Assembly (NCBI RefSeq): GCF_042678045.1
Contig: NZ_JBHUDI010000006.1
Span: 179,516-243,515 of the forward strand
Direction: 5' to 3'
DNA from: Natrinema amylolyticus_A
GTDB lineage: Archaea > Halobacteriota > Halobacteria > Halobacteriales > Natrialbaceae
DNA: 64,000 bases
Part shown: in pieces, positions 34,474-42,926 of the stretch
Layout: the number at the start of each line of letters is the position of its first letter
Position numbering within the stretch: position 1 is the stretch's first letter
Program-made: the position numbers and the translations under genes
The notes under the pieces: generated by a model
Databases searched by the model: none
What the model was told of the DNA's origin: nothing
Seen by the model: the letters and a program-made list of their open reading frames with translations, nothing else

Positions 34474-34920
34474 CGAAGCGGATTGAAACAGTACACACGA
34501 CTCTCGACGGTGCGCTCTCATCACCGATTTGCGTGAAAAGGCCCCCGCGCCGAGAACAGCTGCTGGCACGCGACTGTTCCGGTACTGGATGACGGTCGTC
34601 GGGAGCCGATTGAACATATGAAGCCGGGTCGTAAAAGTCTTCTTCGAAGAGGGTCGGACTAGCAGAACCTCAGGGATAGCGATGCGATTCGATCAAAAGG
34701 AGATGATCACTCGTTGAGCCGCCGGCTTCGAACACGTCCTCTATAGTAACAACTGAAATGACTAACTGAAATGATTTACACACTGATTACACAGTCGTCG
34801 TGCGATCAGATGTGCAACGACTTTCAGTGGTGACTACAGAAATCGGGCTGTGACGAGGCTGTCGCCGGGAAGCCGTGATCGGGTCGTCGCTTGAAAGCGA
34901 CGAGCGGATCGCACAGACGC
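34474..34920. other. Intergenic region with a MITE-like repeat
   Basis: About 450 bases downstream of the long beta-helix gene and at the end of the convergent DUF7344-like gene. It contains the repeat at 34741-34839. Otherwise nothing recognisable. Confidence 0.4.
34741..34839. repeat. MITE-like palindromic repeat, 99 bp (best-preserved copy)
   Basis: Left terminal CTATAGTAACAACTGAAA (34741-34758) and right terminal TTTCAGTGGTGACTACAG (34822-34839) match as inverted repeats at 15 of 18 positions. The inner part has ACACTGAT and GATCAGATGTG as a second inverted pair around CAGTCGTCGTGC. No reading frame. It may fold into one long hairpin. Confidence 0.65.
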
Positions 34921-35514
34921 TCACTCGATGCGGGACAGTTTGCCGTCGACGTTCTGCTCGTGATGGCGGTTTTGGACGACGTGTGCGGTTGAAAGACAGA
35001 GAAAAGCGACGACGACGACGCCTGCGAGTACGACTATCGGAATCGCCGATAGCAGCGGCACTCCGAGGAGTGCTGCACCCAGCAGGGAGGCTCCGACCAC
35101 GCTGAGCCCGGCGTACCATCGGTCCCACCGATCTTGTCGGTGGGAGTCCGTATCGAGGTACATCATCAGCAGGTCGGCGTTGTCCGCAAGCGAGATGAGC
35201 CCACGGTCCTGATCGTATTCGACGATCCCGGCGTCGTCCATCTTCGGGAGATGCGTCTGATAGAGGGCAACGTAGACCCGCTTGCGCTGGTCGGAGTTGA
35301 GGGCGTTCACGCTAGTATCGTTCTCCCAGGCAGCGATCTGTTCTGCGAGTTCACCGAGCGTGACCGTTTCATCGGCTTCGAGCAAGTATGCAAGCACTTC
35401 GCGCCGACGCCGGTTTTTTAAGAGCTCGAAAATGACGTCTTTGGAGAGCCGTTCGTCCTCGTCGGCGGCGACCGACGTAATTTCATCGGGCAGCGACCGA
35501 TCGATAGACGACAT
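34921..35514 (-). CDS. DUF7344-type winged-helix protein with membrane anchor
   Basis: A 197-residue protein from ATG 35514 (MSSIDRSLPDEITSV); a GTG at 35526 is four codons upstream. Residues 23-105 form a helix-turn-helix domain of the haloarchaeal DUF7344 type: VIFELLKNRRRREVLAYLLE, VTLGELAEQIAAWEN, KRVYVALYQTHLPKMDDAGI followed by VEYD. Two transmembrane helices follow (LSVVGASLLGAALLGVPLLS and IPIVVLAGVVVVAFLCLSTA). Such proteins are presumed transcription regulators linked to the membrane. It lies next to the TFB gene, with a long shared upstream region. The target genes are unknown. Confidence 0.72.
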   Translation of the reverse strand: MSSIDRSLPDEITSVAADEDERLSKDVIFELLKNRRRREVLAYLLEADETVTLGELAEQIAAWENDTSVNALNSDQRKRVYVALYQTHLPKMDDAGIVEYDQDRGLISLADNADLLMMYLDTDSHRQDRWDRWYAGLSVVGASLLGAALLGVPLLSAIPIVVLAGVVVVAFLCLSTAHVVQNRHHEQNVDGKLSRIE

Positions 35515-36242
35515 TATCGCAACCACCCACCTGTAGCGACCCCATTCGCGCTCGCTGTCTCCTGTCGTCGGTAGCCGAAGTTATTGACGCCTCGGCGTGG
35601 CGGCGACCGCTGTACATTCAAACGACGAGTCGAACTCACGATTGACACACCAGGTTGTACACCAACAGTGACACTCTTAAACACGGCCACGTTTCGCACC
35701 GGCTGCAAAGCAGGTACGGAATGACTTCGTAACCGGGTCACAGCAGCGGCTTTCCCTCGCCACAACAGTCGATCGTGATCGCCTGTTCGGCCAGGCAGTA
35801 TCAGCCGATTGTACGCATATATCCACGGCGTACGGCCGATTCGGTCGGAACGAAACCTGAAGCTGGCACGAACCCGGGCGACTATCTGACAACACGGCAC
35901 CAGTATTGACCGTTCGACTCAACGAATATAAATACGAGTGACAGTTCGTACACGAAAGACGTGTTTACCTTGTCGAATCGTGAAAGCGATACCGTGTTGC
36001 ATTCGCCATAAATCTGTTAATCACGGTAGAAGGATCAACTGATCGTCAACCGTTTCGTCCGGGTGTGCCAGATTGGATGCCAACTGAACGTAACCGTCGT
36101 CGCTGTCTGCGAGACAGCCGATGACTGTGTCGTTCGTCTACCCCTCTTTTATTTGTCTCGTGACGACAACAGAGTAAATCGGAGTTTCCCGCGAAACCAT
36201 GTTAACCCCTTACAATGCCTGCACGGCTTCGGTCGGGTACTG
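35515..36242. promoter_or_regulatory. Long divergent upstream region of the DUF7344-like and TFB genes
   Basis: About 730 bases without a convincing gene. AATATAAATACGAG at 35924-35937 and CTCTTTTATTTG at 36150-36161 are TATA-like; the second lies about 85-90 bases before the TFB ATG and would give a leader. Open frames here lack family features. Regulatory length like this is common before tfb genes, but no operator could be recognised. Confidence 0.4.
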
Positions 36243-37208
36243 ATGACGCGGTCTATTATCGAACACGCCAGCAACGAATCGGAATCGGAGTCGGAGGCTG
36301 CCGAAGCTGATCTCTGCCCCGATTGCGAGACCGATACGATCGTCCACGATCCGGACCGTGGAGAACGAGTCTGTGAAGAATGCGGACTCGTCCTCACGGA
36401 GGACCCCATCGATTATGGTCCGGAATGGCGGGCGTTCAACGCACAGGAACACGACGACCTCTCACGAGTCGGCGCACCACTGACCCAGTCGATGCACGAC
36501 CGGGGACTGACCACAACCATCGACTGGCGCAACAAGGACGCCAACGGTCACTCGATGTCGGCTGACAAACACGGCCAGCTCCATCGACTGCGCGTCTGGC
36601 AGGAACGAATCCGAACCAAAAACGCAGGCGAACGAAACCTCAAATACGCCCTCTCGGAGATCGATCGGATGGTAAGTGCATTAGGCGTCCCCAAGCCGGT
36701 CAAGGAGACGGCAAGCGTTATCTACAGGCAAGCACTCGAGCAAGACCTCATCCGCGGGCGCTCGATCGAGGGCGTCGCGACCAGCGCCCTCTACACGGCA
36801 TGCCGTAAGGAGGGGATTCCCCGCAGCCTCGAGGAAGTAACGTCGGTTTCACGCGTCGACCAGCGCGAGATCGGCCGCACGTACCGCTACATTGCGGACG
36901 AACTGGACATTAATTTGGAGCCGACGAACCCCCGGCAGTTCGTCCCACGGTTCTGTTCGGAGCTCGACGTCGGCAAAGACGTCGAGACCAAGGCGATCGA
37001 GATTATCGACCGGACGACCGACCAGGGACTGCACTCGGGCAAATCACCAACCGGCTTCGCCGCCGCGGCCATCTATGCCGCCGGCCTGCTCTGTGACGAG
37101 ACGATCCCACAGCGAGCCGTCGCCGAAACCGCCCAGACGACCGTCGTCACTGTCCGCAACCGGTATCGCGAGCAACTCGAGGCGATCGATCAGCAACCGG
37201 CTACATGA
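36243..37208 (+). CDS. tfb: Transcription initiation factor IIB (TFB)
   Basis: 321 residues from ATG 36243 (MTRSIIEHASNES). A frame open from 36063 adds 60 residues that do not belong to the family. An acidic lead is followed by the zinc ribbon LCPDCETDTIVHDPDRGERV with the second pair CEECG near residue 45. The B-reader/linker region is DYGPEWRAFNAQEHDDLSRV. Two cyclin-fold repeats follow, at about 120-210 (LKYALSEIDRMVSALGVPK) and 220-310 (QFVPRFCSELDVGKDVETK), and each has the TFB core helices. TFB recruits RNA polymerase to TATA/TBP complexes. Haloarchaea have several TFB copies; which one this is cannot be told here. Confidence 0.93.
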   Translation: MTRSIIEHASNESESESEAAEADLCPDCETDTIVHDPDRGERVCEECGLVLTEDPIDYGPEWRAFNAQEHDDLSRVGAPLTQSMHDRGLTTTIDWRNKDANGHSMSADKHGQLHRLRVWQERIRTKNAGERNLKYALSEIDRMVSALGVPKPVKETASVIYRQALEQDLIRGRSIEGVATSALYTACRKEGIPRSLEEVTSVSRVDQREIGRTYRYIADELDINLEPTNPRQFVPRFCSELDVGKDVETKAIEIIDRTTDQGLHSGKSPTGFAAAAIYAAGLLCDETIPQRAVAETAQTTVVTVRNRYREQLEAIDQQPAT

Positions 37209-37377
37209 CCGAGCGGTCGTTCTCTTCGTAGACCTCCTCGTCGAGCAAGGCGTGGAGGTTACTGTAGGGAACGAACGCGAGGAAGTTGTCGTCGGCGTCG
37301 TAGAGTTCGAGGCCGTCGTCGATATGCTGGTAGCGTTCGCAGAGGACCTGACCTTCGGGGAGGATCGCACGGTACAT
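37201..37377 (-). CDS. Small acidic conserved-type protein downstream of tfb
   Basis: A 58-residue open frame from ATG 37377 (MYRAILPEGQVLCERYQHID) to TAG at 37201-37203, overlapping the tfb stop by eight bases. The protein is acidic and well structured in pattern: DDGLELYDADDNFLAFVPYS then NLHALLDEEVYEENDR. Codon use (third-position G/C) is that of a real haloarchaeal gene. I do not recognise a named family. It lies convergent to tfb. The function is unknown. Confidence 0.7.
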   Translation of the reverse strand: MYRAILPEGQVLCERYQHIDDGLELYDADDNFLAFVPYSNLHALLDEEVYEENDRSVM

Positions 37378-37539
37378 ACACGGTGAGTACGGTCTCTTGT
37401 TGCATATATTCTTGCGTGCTATTCTCTGCCTCCCATGGACACCCGATAGCGAGTCGATCGGCAGTGCAGTCGCGACGAGGGCCGTCGGTTCGAGACCCCG
37501 AACGAAATCGGTTTACCCATACCGACGTTACGACCCCCA

Positions 37540-39462
37540 GTGACCGACGAACGTTCTTCGACGCCCTCCGACGAACAGCGAAGCGACTCCGACGTGTCGG
37601 GTGCTGCGACGCCGACCGACGCCGGCGAGGAGAACGCTGAAGACGATGCGTTCACCATCGCCGACTTCCACGACGCCAGCCAACAGGCCGGTCGGCCGGT
37701 GCTGACCGCCGCAGCCGTCTCTCGTGCGCTCGAGATTCCTCACGAAGCGGCCAGCGACCGGCTCGAGAAGCTCGCCGAGTCGGGTGCCCTCGAGCGACTC
37801 TCCGTGTCCACAGACCCCGTCGTCTGGTATCCCAGCGAACTCGAGGACCTGACCGACCGCGAGCGCGTCGTCGTCTTTCCGAAGCGCCGCGAGATCATCG
37901 TCGACCGGCCCGACCAGTTCACGCGCGCGCAACTCTCCCAGTTCGCCCACCTCGCGGATGCCAACGGCGAGGACGGCTATCGCTACGTCGTCCGGCCGGA
38001 AGACGTCTGGAGCACGCCCCACGATCGCTTCGACGACTTAGCCCGGACGATGCGTCAGGCGCTGGGCCAGCGATCGGAATCGCTCGAGGAGTGGGTCGAA
38101 AGCCAGTGGGACCGGGCACACCAGTTCCGGCTCGTGACCCACGAGGAGGGGTACACCGTGCTCGAGGCCCAAACACCAGAAATCATGGGCAACGTCGCCC
38201 GGCAGAAACTCGACGAGGAACACGTCCACGCGCCGATCTCCGAAACCGAAGACTGGGTCCGTGAGGGATCGGAGGCCGCGATCAAGCGAATTCTCTACGA
38301 AGCCGGCTATCCGGTCCAGGACCACCGCGAACTCGCCTCCGGCGAGGAGCTACCGATCGAACTGGGGGTTCGACTGCGCGACTACCAGCAGACCTGGGTC
38401 GATCGATTCGCCGAGGCCGGCGAGGGTGTCTTCGTCGGCCCGCCGGGAAGCGGGAAGACCGTCGCCGCGATGGGGGCGATGGCCCACGTCGAGGGCGAAA
38501 CCCTCGTTCTCGTGCCGAGTCGTGATCTCGCCCAGCAGTGGGCCGATGCGATCGTCGAGTACACTTCGCTCGAGGCCCACCAGATCGGCCAGTACCACGG
38601 CGGCCGCAAGGAGGTCCGCCCGGTGACGATCGCGACCTACCAGATCGCGGGGATGGACCGCCACCGCTCGCTGTTCGACGACCGCGAGTGGGGGCTGGTG
38701 ATCTTCGACGAGTGCCAGCACGTCCCCTCGGACGTCTATCGGCGGAGTACGCACTTACAGTCCAAGCACCGCCTGGGGCTTTCCGCTAGCCCCATCCGCG
38801 AAGACGACCGCCAGACCGAGATCTTCACGCTCGTCGGCCCACCGATCGGCACCGACTGGGAGGCCTTGTTCGAGGCCGGCTTCGTCGCGGAACCCGAACT
38901 CGAGATCCGCTACGTGCCGTGGGGCGACGACGAGCAGGCCAACGCCTACGGCTCGGCCGAGGGCCGCGAGAAGTACCGCATCGCCGCGAAAAACCGCGGC
39001 AAGATCGACGAGGTGCGATACCTGCTGTCGGCCCACCCCGACGCGAAGGCCATCGTCTTCGTCGACTATCTCGAGCAGGGCCGGGAACTCTCCGACGCGC
39101 TCGAGGTCCCCTTCCTCAGCGGGGAAACGCCCCATCACGAGCGTCGACGGCTGCTCGAGGAGTTCCGGCGGGACGAGCGCGATCTGCTGATCATCTCGCG
39201 GGTCGGCGACGAGGGGATCGACCTGCCGACGGCCGACCTGGCGATCGTCGCCTCCGGGCTGGGCGGCTCGCGCCGACAGGGAACCCAGCGGGCGGGCCGG
39301 ACGATGCGACCGGCCGGCGGCGCGCTCGTCTACGTGCTGGCGACGCGGGGCACGCGCGAGGAGGACTTCGCGCGAAAACAGCTCCAGCATCTGGGGCGCA
39401 AGGGGATGACGATCCGCGAGCAGACCGTCGAGCGAGACACTGAAACTGATACGAACCACTGA
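37540..39462 (+). CDS. XPB/Rad25-like DEAD/DEAH-box helicase
   Basis: A 640-residue protein starting at GTG 37540. The N-terminal part is acidic, then residues 35-150 have a winged-helix-like block (RPVLTAAAVSRALEIPHEAA). The superfamily-2 helicase core starts near 275: LRDYQQTWVDRFAEAGEGVF, Walker A VGPPGSGKTVAAMGAM, motif Ia LVPSRDLAQQW, DEAH-type motif II VIFDECQHVPSDVYR, motif III LGLSASPIREDD, motif V RVGDEGIDLPTADL and motif VI GTQRAGRTMRP. The layout matches the XPB-like helicases of archaea, involved in repair or transcription. A GTG start is usual here; no ATG fits better. Confidence 0.87.
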   Translation: MTDERSSTPSDEQRSDSDVSGAATPTDAGEENAEDDAFTIADFHDASQQAGRPVLTAAAVSRALEIPHEAASDRLEKLAESGALERLSVSTDPVVWYPSELEDLTDRERVVVFPKRREIIVDRPDQFTRAQLSQFAHLADANGEDGYRYVVRPEDVWSTPHDRFDDLARTMRQALGQRSESLEEWVESQWDRAHQFRLVTHEEGYTVLEAQTPEIMGNVARQKLDEEHVHAPISETEDWVREGSEAAIKRILYEAGYPVQDHRELASGEELPIELGVRLRDYQQTWVDRFAEAGEGVFVGPPGSGKTVAAMGAMAHVEGETLVLVPSRDLAQQWADAIVEYTSLEAHQIGQYHGGRKEVRPVTIATYQIAGMDRHRSLFDDREWGLVIFDECQHVPSDVYRRSTHLQSKHRLGLSASPIREDDRQTEIFTLVGPPIGTDWEALFEAGFVAEPELEIRYVPWGDDEQANAYGSAEGREKYRIAAKNRGKIDEVRYLLSAHPDAKAIVFVDYLEQGRELSDALEVPFLSGETPHHERRRLLEEFRRDERDLLIISRVGDEGIDLPTADLAIVASGLGGSRRQGTQRAGRTMRPAGGALVYVLATRGTREEDFARKQLQHLGRKGMTIREQTVERDTETDTNH

Positions 39463-39586
39463 ACGTCACTGTATCCCGATCGCACGAGGGCCTTGGCTCG
39501 AGCAGCCCTGTCAAGCGGGTATCGCTTGGATGTGTACATGACAGTGCTTCTGAAGGATCATATCAGTCCGTGTATAATTAGACACT

Positions 39587-39802
39587 GTGCCGTCGTTGGA
39601 AGGACTCAAGACGTGGTTTGACTATGAGCTCCTCATCATAGCACTTGCACTCACCGCTGTCGTTTCTGCCTGGGTGATCAGCCAAATCACGGCCTATCTG
39701 GCGAGTCTCCCCCTTACGAGTCCGACATTTGCGCTCACTGTTACGGCTACCGGTCTTGGGACGATTCTGTTGCTGATCGTGCTGGCTGGACGATACAACT
39801 GA
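39587..39802 (+). CDS. Small two-helix membrane protein, unknown function
   Basis: A 71-residue protein from GTG 39587. Two hydrophobic helices are seen: YELLIIALALTAVVSAWVIS (residues 13-32) and FALTVTATGLGTILLLIVLA (48-67), with a short polar loop and the ending GRYN. No family recognised. It stands between the helicase and the HerA-like gene on the same strand, with its own upstream spacer. The frame could in principle be chance, but helix lengths and codon use support a gene. Confidence 0.5.
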   Translation: MPSLEGLKTWFDYELLIIALALTAVVSAWVISQITAYLASLPLTSPTFALTVTATGLGTILLLIVLAGRYN

Positions 39803-39907
39803 TCAGGAACGCCCGACTGGATACCGCCCGAGGCCAATCTTCAAGGTCACGTGTTCGGACAGTACAGATATCATGAACGGATCGCGCGTCACTGAGGTGG
39901 TCGACCG

Positions 39908-41587
39908 GTGAGCGACGAAGCCAGGCAGCGACAGATCCGCGTCGGCGAAACGGCAGACGGTGCCGATCTCAAACTGCCCGTCATCGAAGTCCTCACCGGG
40001 CGCGGGTTCGCGACCGGCAAGAGCGGCTCCGGAAAGTCGAACACTGCGTCGGTCATCGCCGAGGAACTGCTCGAGGCCGGCTATCCCCTCCTGATCGTCG
40101 ACACGGACGGGGAGTACTACGGGCTCAAAGAGGAGTACGAGATGCTCCACGCCGGGGCCGACGAGGAGTGTGACATCCAGATCGGCCCGGAACACGCCGA
40201 ACAGATGGCCACGATCGCACTCGAGGAGAACGTCCCCGTCATCCTCGACGTCTCGGGCTATCTCGACGAGGACGTGGCCGACGAACTGCTCCGAGAGGTC
40301 GCTCGCAACCTGTTCGTCAAGGAGAAGAAACTCAAGAAGCCGTTCCTGCTGGTCGTCGAGGAGGTCCACGAGTACATCCCGGAGGGCGGTGGCGTCGGCG
40401 AGACCGGAAATCTGCTAATCAAGATCAGCAAACGCGGGCGCAAACACGGCCTCGGGATTTTGGGAATTAGCCAGCGGCCGGCCGACGTCAAGAAGGACTT
40501 CATCACGCAGGCCAACTGGCTCGTCTGGCACCGGCTGACCTGGGACAACGACACGAAAGTCGTGGGTCGGATCATCGACACCGAGTACGCGGAACTCGTC
40601 TCAGAGCTCGACGACGGGCAGGCGTTCGTCCAGACCGACTGGACCGAAACCGACGTCCGGAAGATCCAGTTTCGCCGCAAGCGGACCTTCGACGCTGGCG
40701 CGACGCCGGGACTCGACGACTTCGAGCGTCCCGAACTCAAGTCCGTCTCCGATGCACTGGTCGGCGACCTGCAAGAGATCTCCGAACGGAAGGACCGCAA
40801 ACAGGACCGAATCCAGGAACTCGAGGCCGAACTCGAGAAGAAAAAAACGCGCATCGAGACCTTGGAAGACGAACTGTCCTCGGCGCGGGACGTCTCGAGT
40901 GCGGCGAAACAGATGGCCGATGCCCTGCAGAACACCGAGACGGTCCAGTCACAACTCCCCGGCGGCAGCGAAGACCTGCGCCGACTCCACGAGGAGATTG
41001 CCGATCTCGAGGCCGAACGCGACGACCTCCGCGAGCAACTCGAGGCACGCGACGACCGGATCGAGACCCTGGAAGACGAACTGCGCCGCCTGCAGGACGA
41101 AAACGAGCGATTACGCGAGGCCGCCACCGAACAGGAGACCGCAGACGAGACCGGAACCGACGAGGGATCGACGATCCTGCAGGCCGGCGGTGACGACCTC
41201 GAGTTCGGCTACACGCCGGTCGACTGGGACGCAGCCACGGCATCGATTGCGGACACCGATACGGAGGACGACGCAGCAACACCTGCACGCGACGAGTCGG
41301 CGCGTCCTCCTACCGACGGACGCGACCTCGAGACGGTACTCGCGACTACGGCCGTCGGCGATCGCGTCGATCGCGCGTGCGAGGGCTCGCAGTGTTCGCG
41401 CGAGACGGCACACGAAGTCCTGAGGGCCCTCGACGAGCACGGAGCGCTCGCGGCAGCGGCCCTCACAGCAGAAGTCGAGCGCTCGAGGGTCGCGGTCCAG
41501 GGTCTGCTCTCGGAGTTGCGGACCGAAGGAGTCCTCGAGCGGACGGAAGACCGGCGGTACGCGCTGAGCGACGACGTTCACCGCTGA
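39908..41587 (+). CDS. HerA-like/DUF87 ATPase with coiled coil and winged-helix end
   Basis: A 559-residue protein from GTG 39908. Walker A is ATGKSGSGKSNTASVIAEEL near residue 37, Walker B FLLVVEEVHEYIPEGGGVGE near 145, and a glutamine sensor region GILGISQRPADVKKDF near 182: the HerA/FtsK-type pattern of hexameric DNA-translocating ATPases. From about 275 to 410 there is a long heptad coiled coil (ELEAELEKKKTRIETLEDEL), then an acidic linker. Residues 475-559 form a winged helix (AAAALTAEVERSRVAVQGLL). HerA usually works with NurA, but no NurA is adjacent, so a different role is possible. The 3' end overlaps the convergent aminotransferase by ten bases. Confidence 0.8.
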   Translation: MSDEARQRQIRVGETADGADLKLPVIEVLTGRGFATGKSGSGKSNTASVIAEELLEAGYPLLIVDTDGEYYGLKEEYEMLHAGADEECDIQIGPEHAEQMATIALEENVPVILDVSGYLDEDVADELLREVARNLFVKEKKLKKPFLLVVEEVHEYIPEGGGVGETGNLLIKISKRGRKHGLGILGISQRPADVKKDFITQANWLVWHRLTWDNDTKVVGRIIDTEYAELVSELDDGQAFVQTDWTETDVRKIQFRRKRTFDAGATPGLDDFERPELKSVSDALVGDLQEISERKDRKQDRIQELEAELEKKKTRIETLEDELSSARDVSSAAKQMADALQNTETVQSQLPGGSEDLRRLHEEIADLEAERDDLREQLEARDDRIETLEDELRRLQDENERLREAATEQETADETGTDEGSTILQAGGDDLEFGYTPVDWDAATASIADTDTEDDAATPARDESARPPTDGRDLETVLATTAVGDRVDRACEGSQCSRETAHEVLRALDEHGALAAAALTAEVERSRVAVQGLLSELRTEGVLERTEDRRYALSDDVHR

Positions 41588-42693
41588 AGCCGATCGGCGG
41601 CCGCTTCGATCGCTGCCGGCTCGATCCCCTGATGGACCGGCAGCGTGACGACCTCTTGTGAGAGACGGGTCGCCGTGTCGTAGCCGTCGGCCTCGAACAC
41701 GGACTGGCGGAGTATCGGCCAGGTGTGTGCACCTACGACGCCACAGTCGTGAAGCGCCGCCAGAAACGCGTCCGGATCGCGCGCTCGGACGGGGAACTCG
41801 TACGGGCTGATACCCTCCGGCAGCCGCTCGTAGAACATCGAAATGTCCTCGCGGTCGGCCAACACCTGCTGCCACGTCCGGTAGTTCTCTCGGCGGGCAG
41901 TTCGGATCGCGTCCGGATCGGCGGCGTCAGTGACCATCGCTGTGAGCTTCGACATCGGAGCTTTGGTGGCCTCGTATCGTGCACTCGGGTCCACGGACGA
42001 CGGGTCGTCGGCCCCGTCGTCGAGCATCGACTCGATCGATTGATAAAGCGGGCCGAGGGCAGTTTCGGCGGCCGAGGTTGTAACGAACCGACAGTCGGCG
42101 GCCGCGATCCGATCTGCGCTGCCGGCAAGCGGCGACGGAGCGTACTCCGCTTTGACCTCGTCGGCGGTACGGTAGAGCACCGCCCCGTCGGGGATCGGCA
42201 GGAGCTTCCGCAGCGTCGTGATCCCGAGATCGCCGTGAGTCCCGAGCAGCGTCCCGTCCGCGACGCTGATCGGGCCGTGTGCATTGTCGTCGATGTGATA
42301 ACAGTCGTACTCGTCGGTCAGCGACGCAATTCGCTCGAGGCCGGGCTGGGGAAAGCCGAAGTAGTTGACCGACATGACGGCGACGGTATCGTCGTCGATT
42401 CGATCCTCGAGATCGGCGAAATCGGGCGCGAGCGTTTCCTCGATGGCGTAGAATCGGGGCTCGAGCCCGAGGTCACAAAAGGGTTCGACGACGGCTGGCG
42501 AGAGGTAGGCAGGGACGAGAACGTTCTCGCCGGGCTCGGCGAGGCCATCGAGGCCGTCACGGAGCGCGACCTTGCCAGCACCGTAGTACGTGTAGTCGAC
42601 GTCGGGGGCGTGTCGGTCGACGAACGCGTCGATTCCTGCATCCCCCGACCGTGTGAGCGACGCGTCGAACACGGAGGGGGTAGCGCTGATCAT
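41578..42693 (-). CDS. DegT/DnrJ/EryC1-like PLP-dependent aminotransferase
   Basis: 371 residues from ATG 42693 (MISATPSVFDASLT); a GTG at 42753 would add 20 residues not typical for the family. Family features: YTYYGAGKVALRDGLDGLAE near the N-terminus, VLVPAYLSPAVVEPFCDLGL (substrate side), CYHIDDNAHGPISVADGTLL with the PLP-binding Asp, and GITTLRKLLPIPDGAVLYRT, where the Lys of LRKLLP is likely the PLP Schiff base. Such enzymes make amino sugars for surface glycans. It stands convergent to the HerA-like gene, and divergent from the phosphatase-FemAB operon, so it belongs with the latter in function. The substrate is unknown. Confidence 0.78.
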   Translation of the reverse strand: MISATPSVFDASLTRSGDAGIDAFVDRHAPDVDYTYYGAGKVALRDGLDGLAEPGENVLVPAYLSPAVVEPFCDLGLEPRFYAIEETLAPDFADLEDRIDDDTVAVMSVNYFGFPQPGLERIASLTDEYDCYHIDDNAHGPISVADGTLLGTHGDLGITTLRKLLPIPDGAVLYRTADEVKAEYAPSPLAGSADRIAAADCRFVTTSAAETALGPLYQSIESMLDDGADDPSSVDPSARYEATKAPMSKLTAMVTDAADPDAIRTARRENYRTWQQVLADREDISMFYERLPEGISPYEFPVRARDPDAFLAALHDCGVVGAHTWPILRQSVFEADGYDTATRLSQEVVTLPVHQGIEPAAIEAAADRLQR

Positions 42694-42926
42694 CTGTCGA
42701 ATCGGTGTCGACGAACACCAGTCGCGGTGCGCATCAGCATAATACGGTATCACCTGACTCCTTAGTGATGTAGACGATACTCGCCGGAATCGGGCGACAA
42801 TCGATCCTTACAGCCGCCGCGAGACACGCCGCGGTGAGCGCTATTCCGACCGTACAGCCGACCAGTACGAGGTTACAGCCATCCAGCAATTGCATAACAA
42901 AGCCAAACCGACCACATACCGCACCC

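Noticed and set aside
32749..34617. Minus-strand frame of 622 codons opposite the long beta-helix gene
   Set aside because: Arg/Val-rich shadow translation; the plus-strand gene has a Tat signal, promoter and domain repeats.
36063..36242. Sixty-codon extension of TFB
   Set aside because: No similarity to TFB N-termini, Cys-rich by chance; the acidic lead and zinc ribbon follow ATG 36243.
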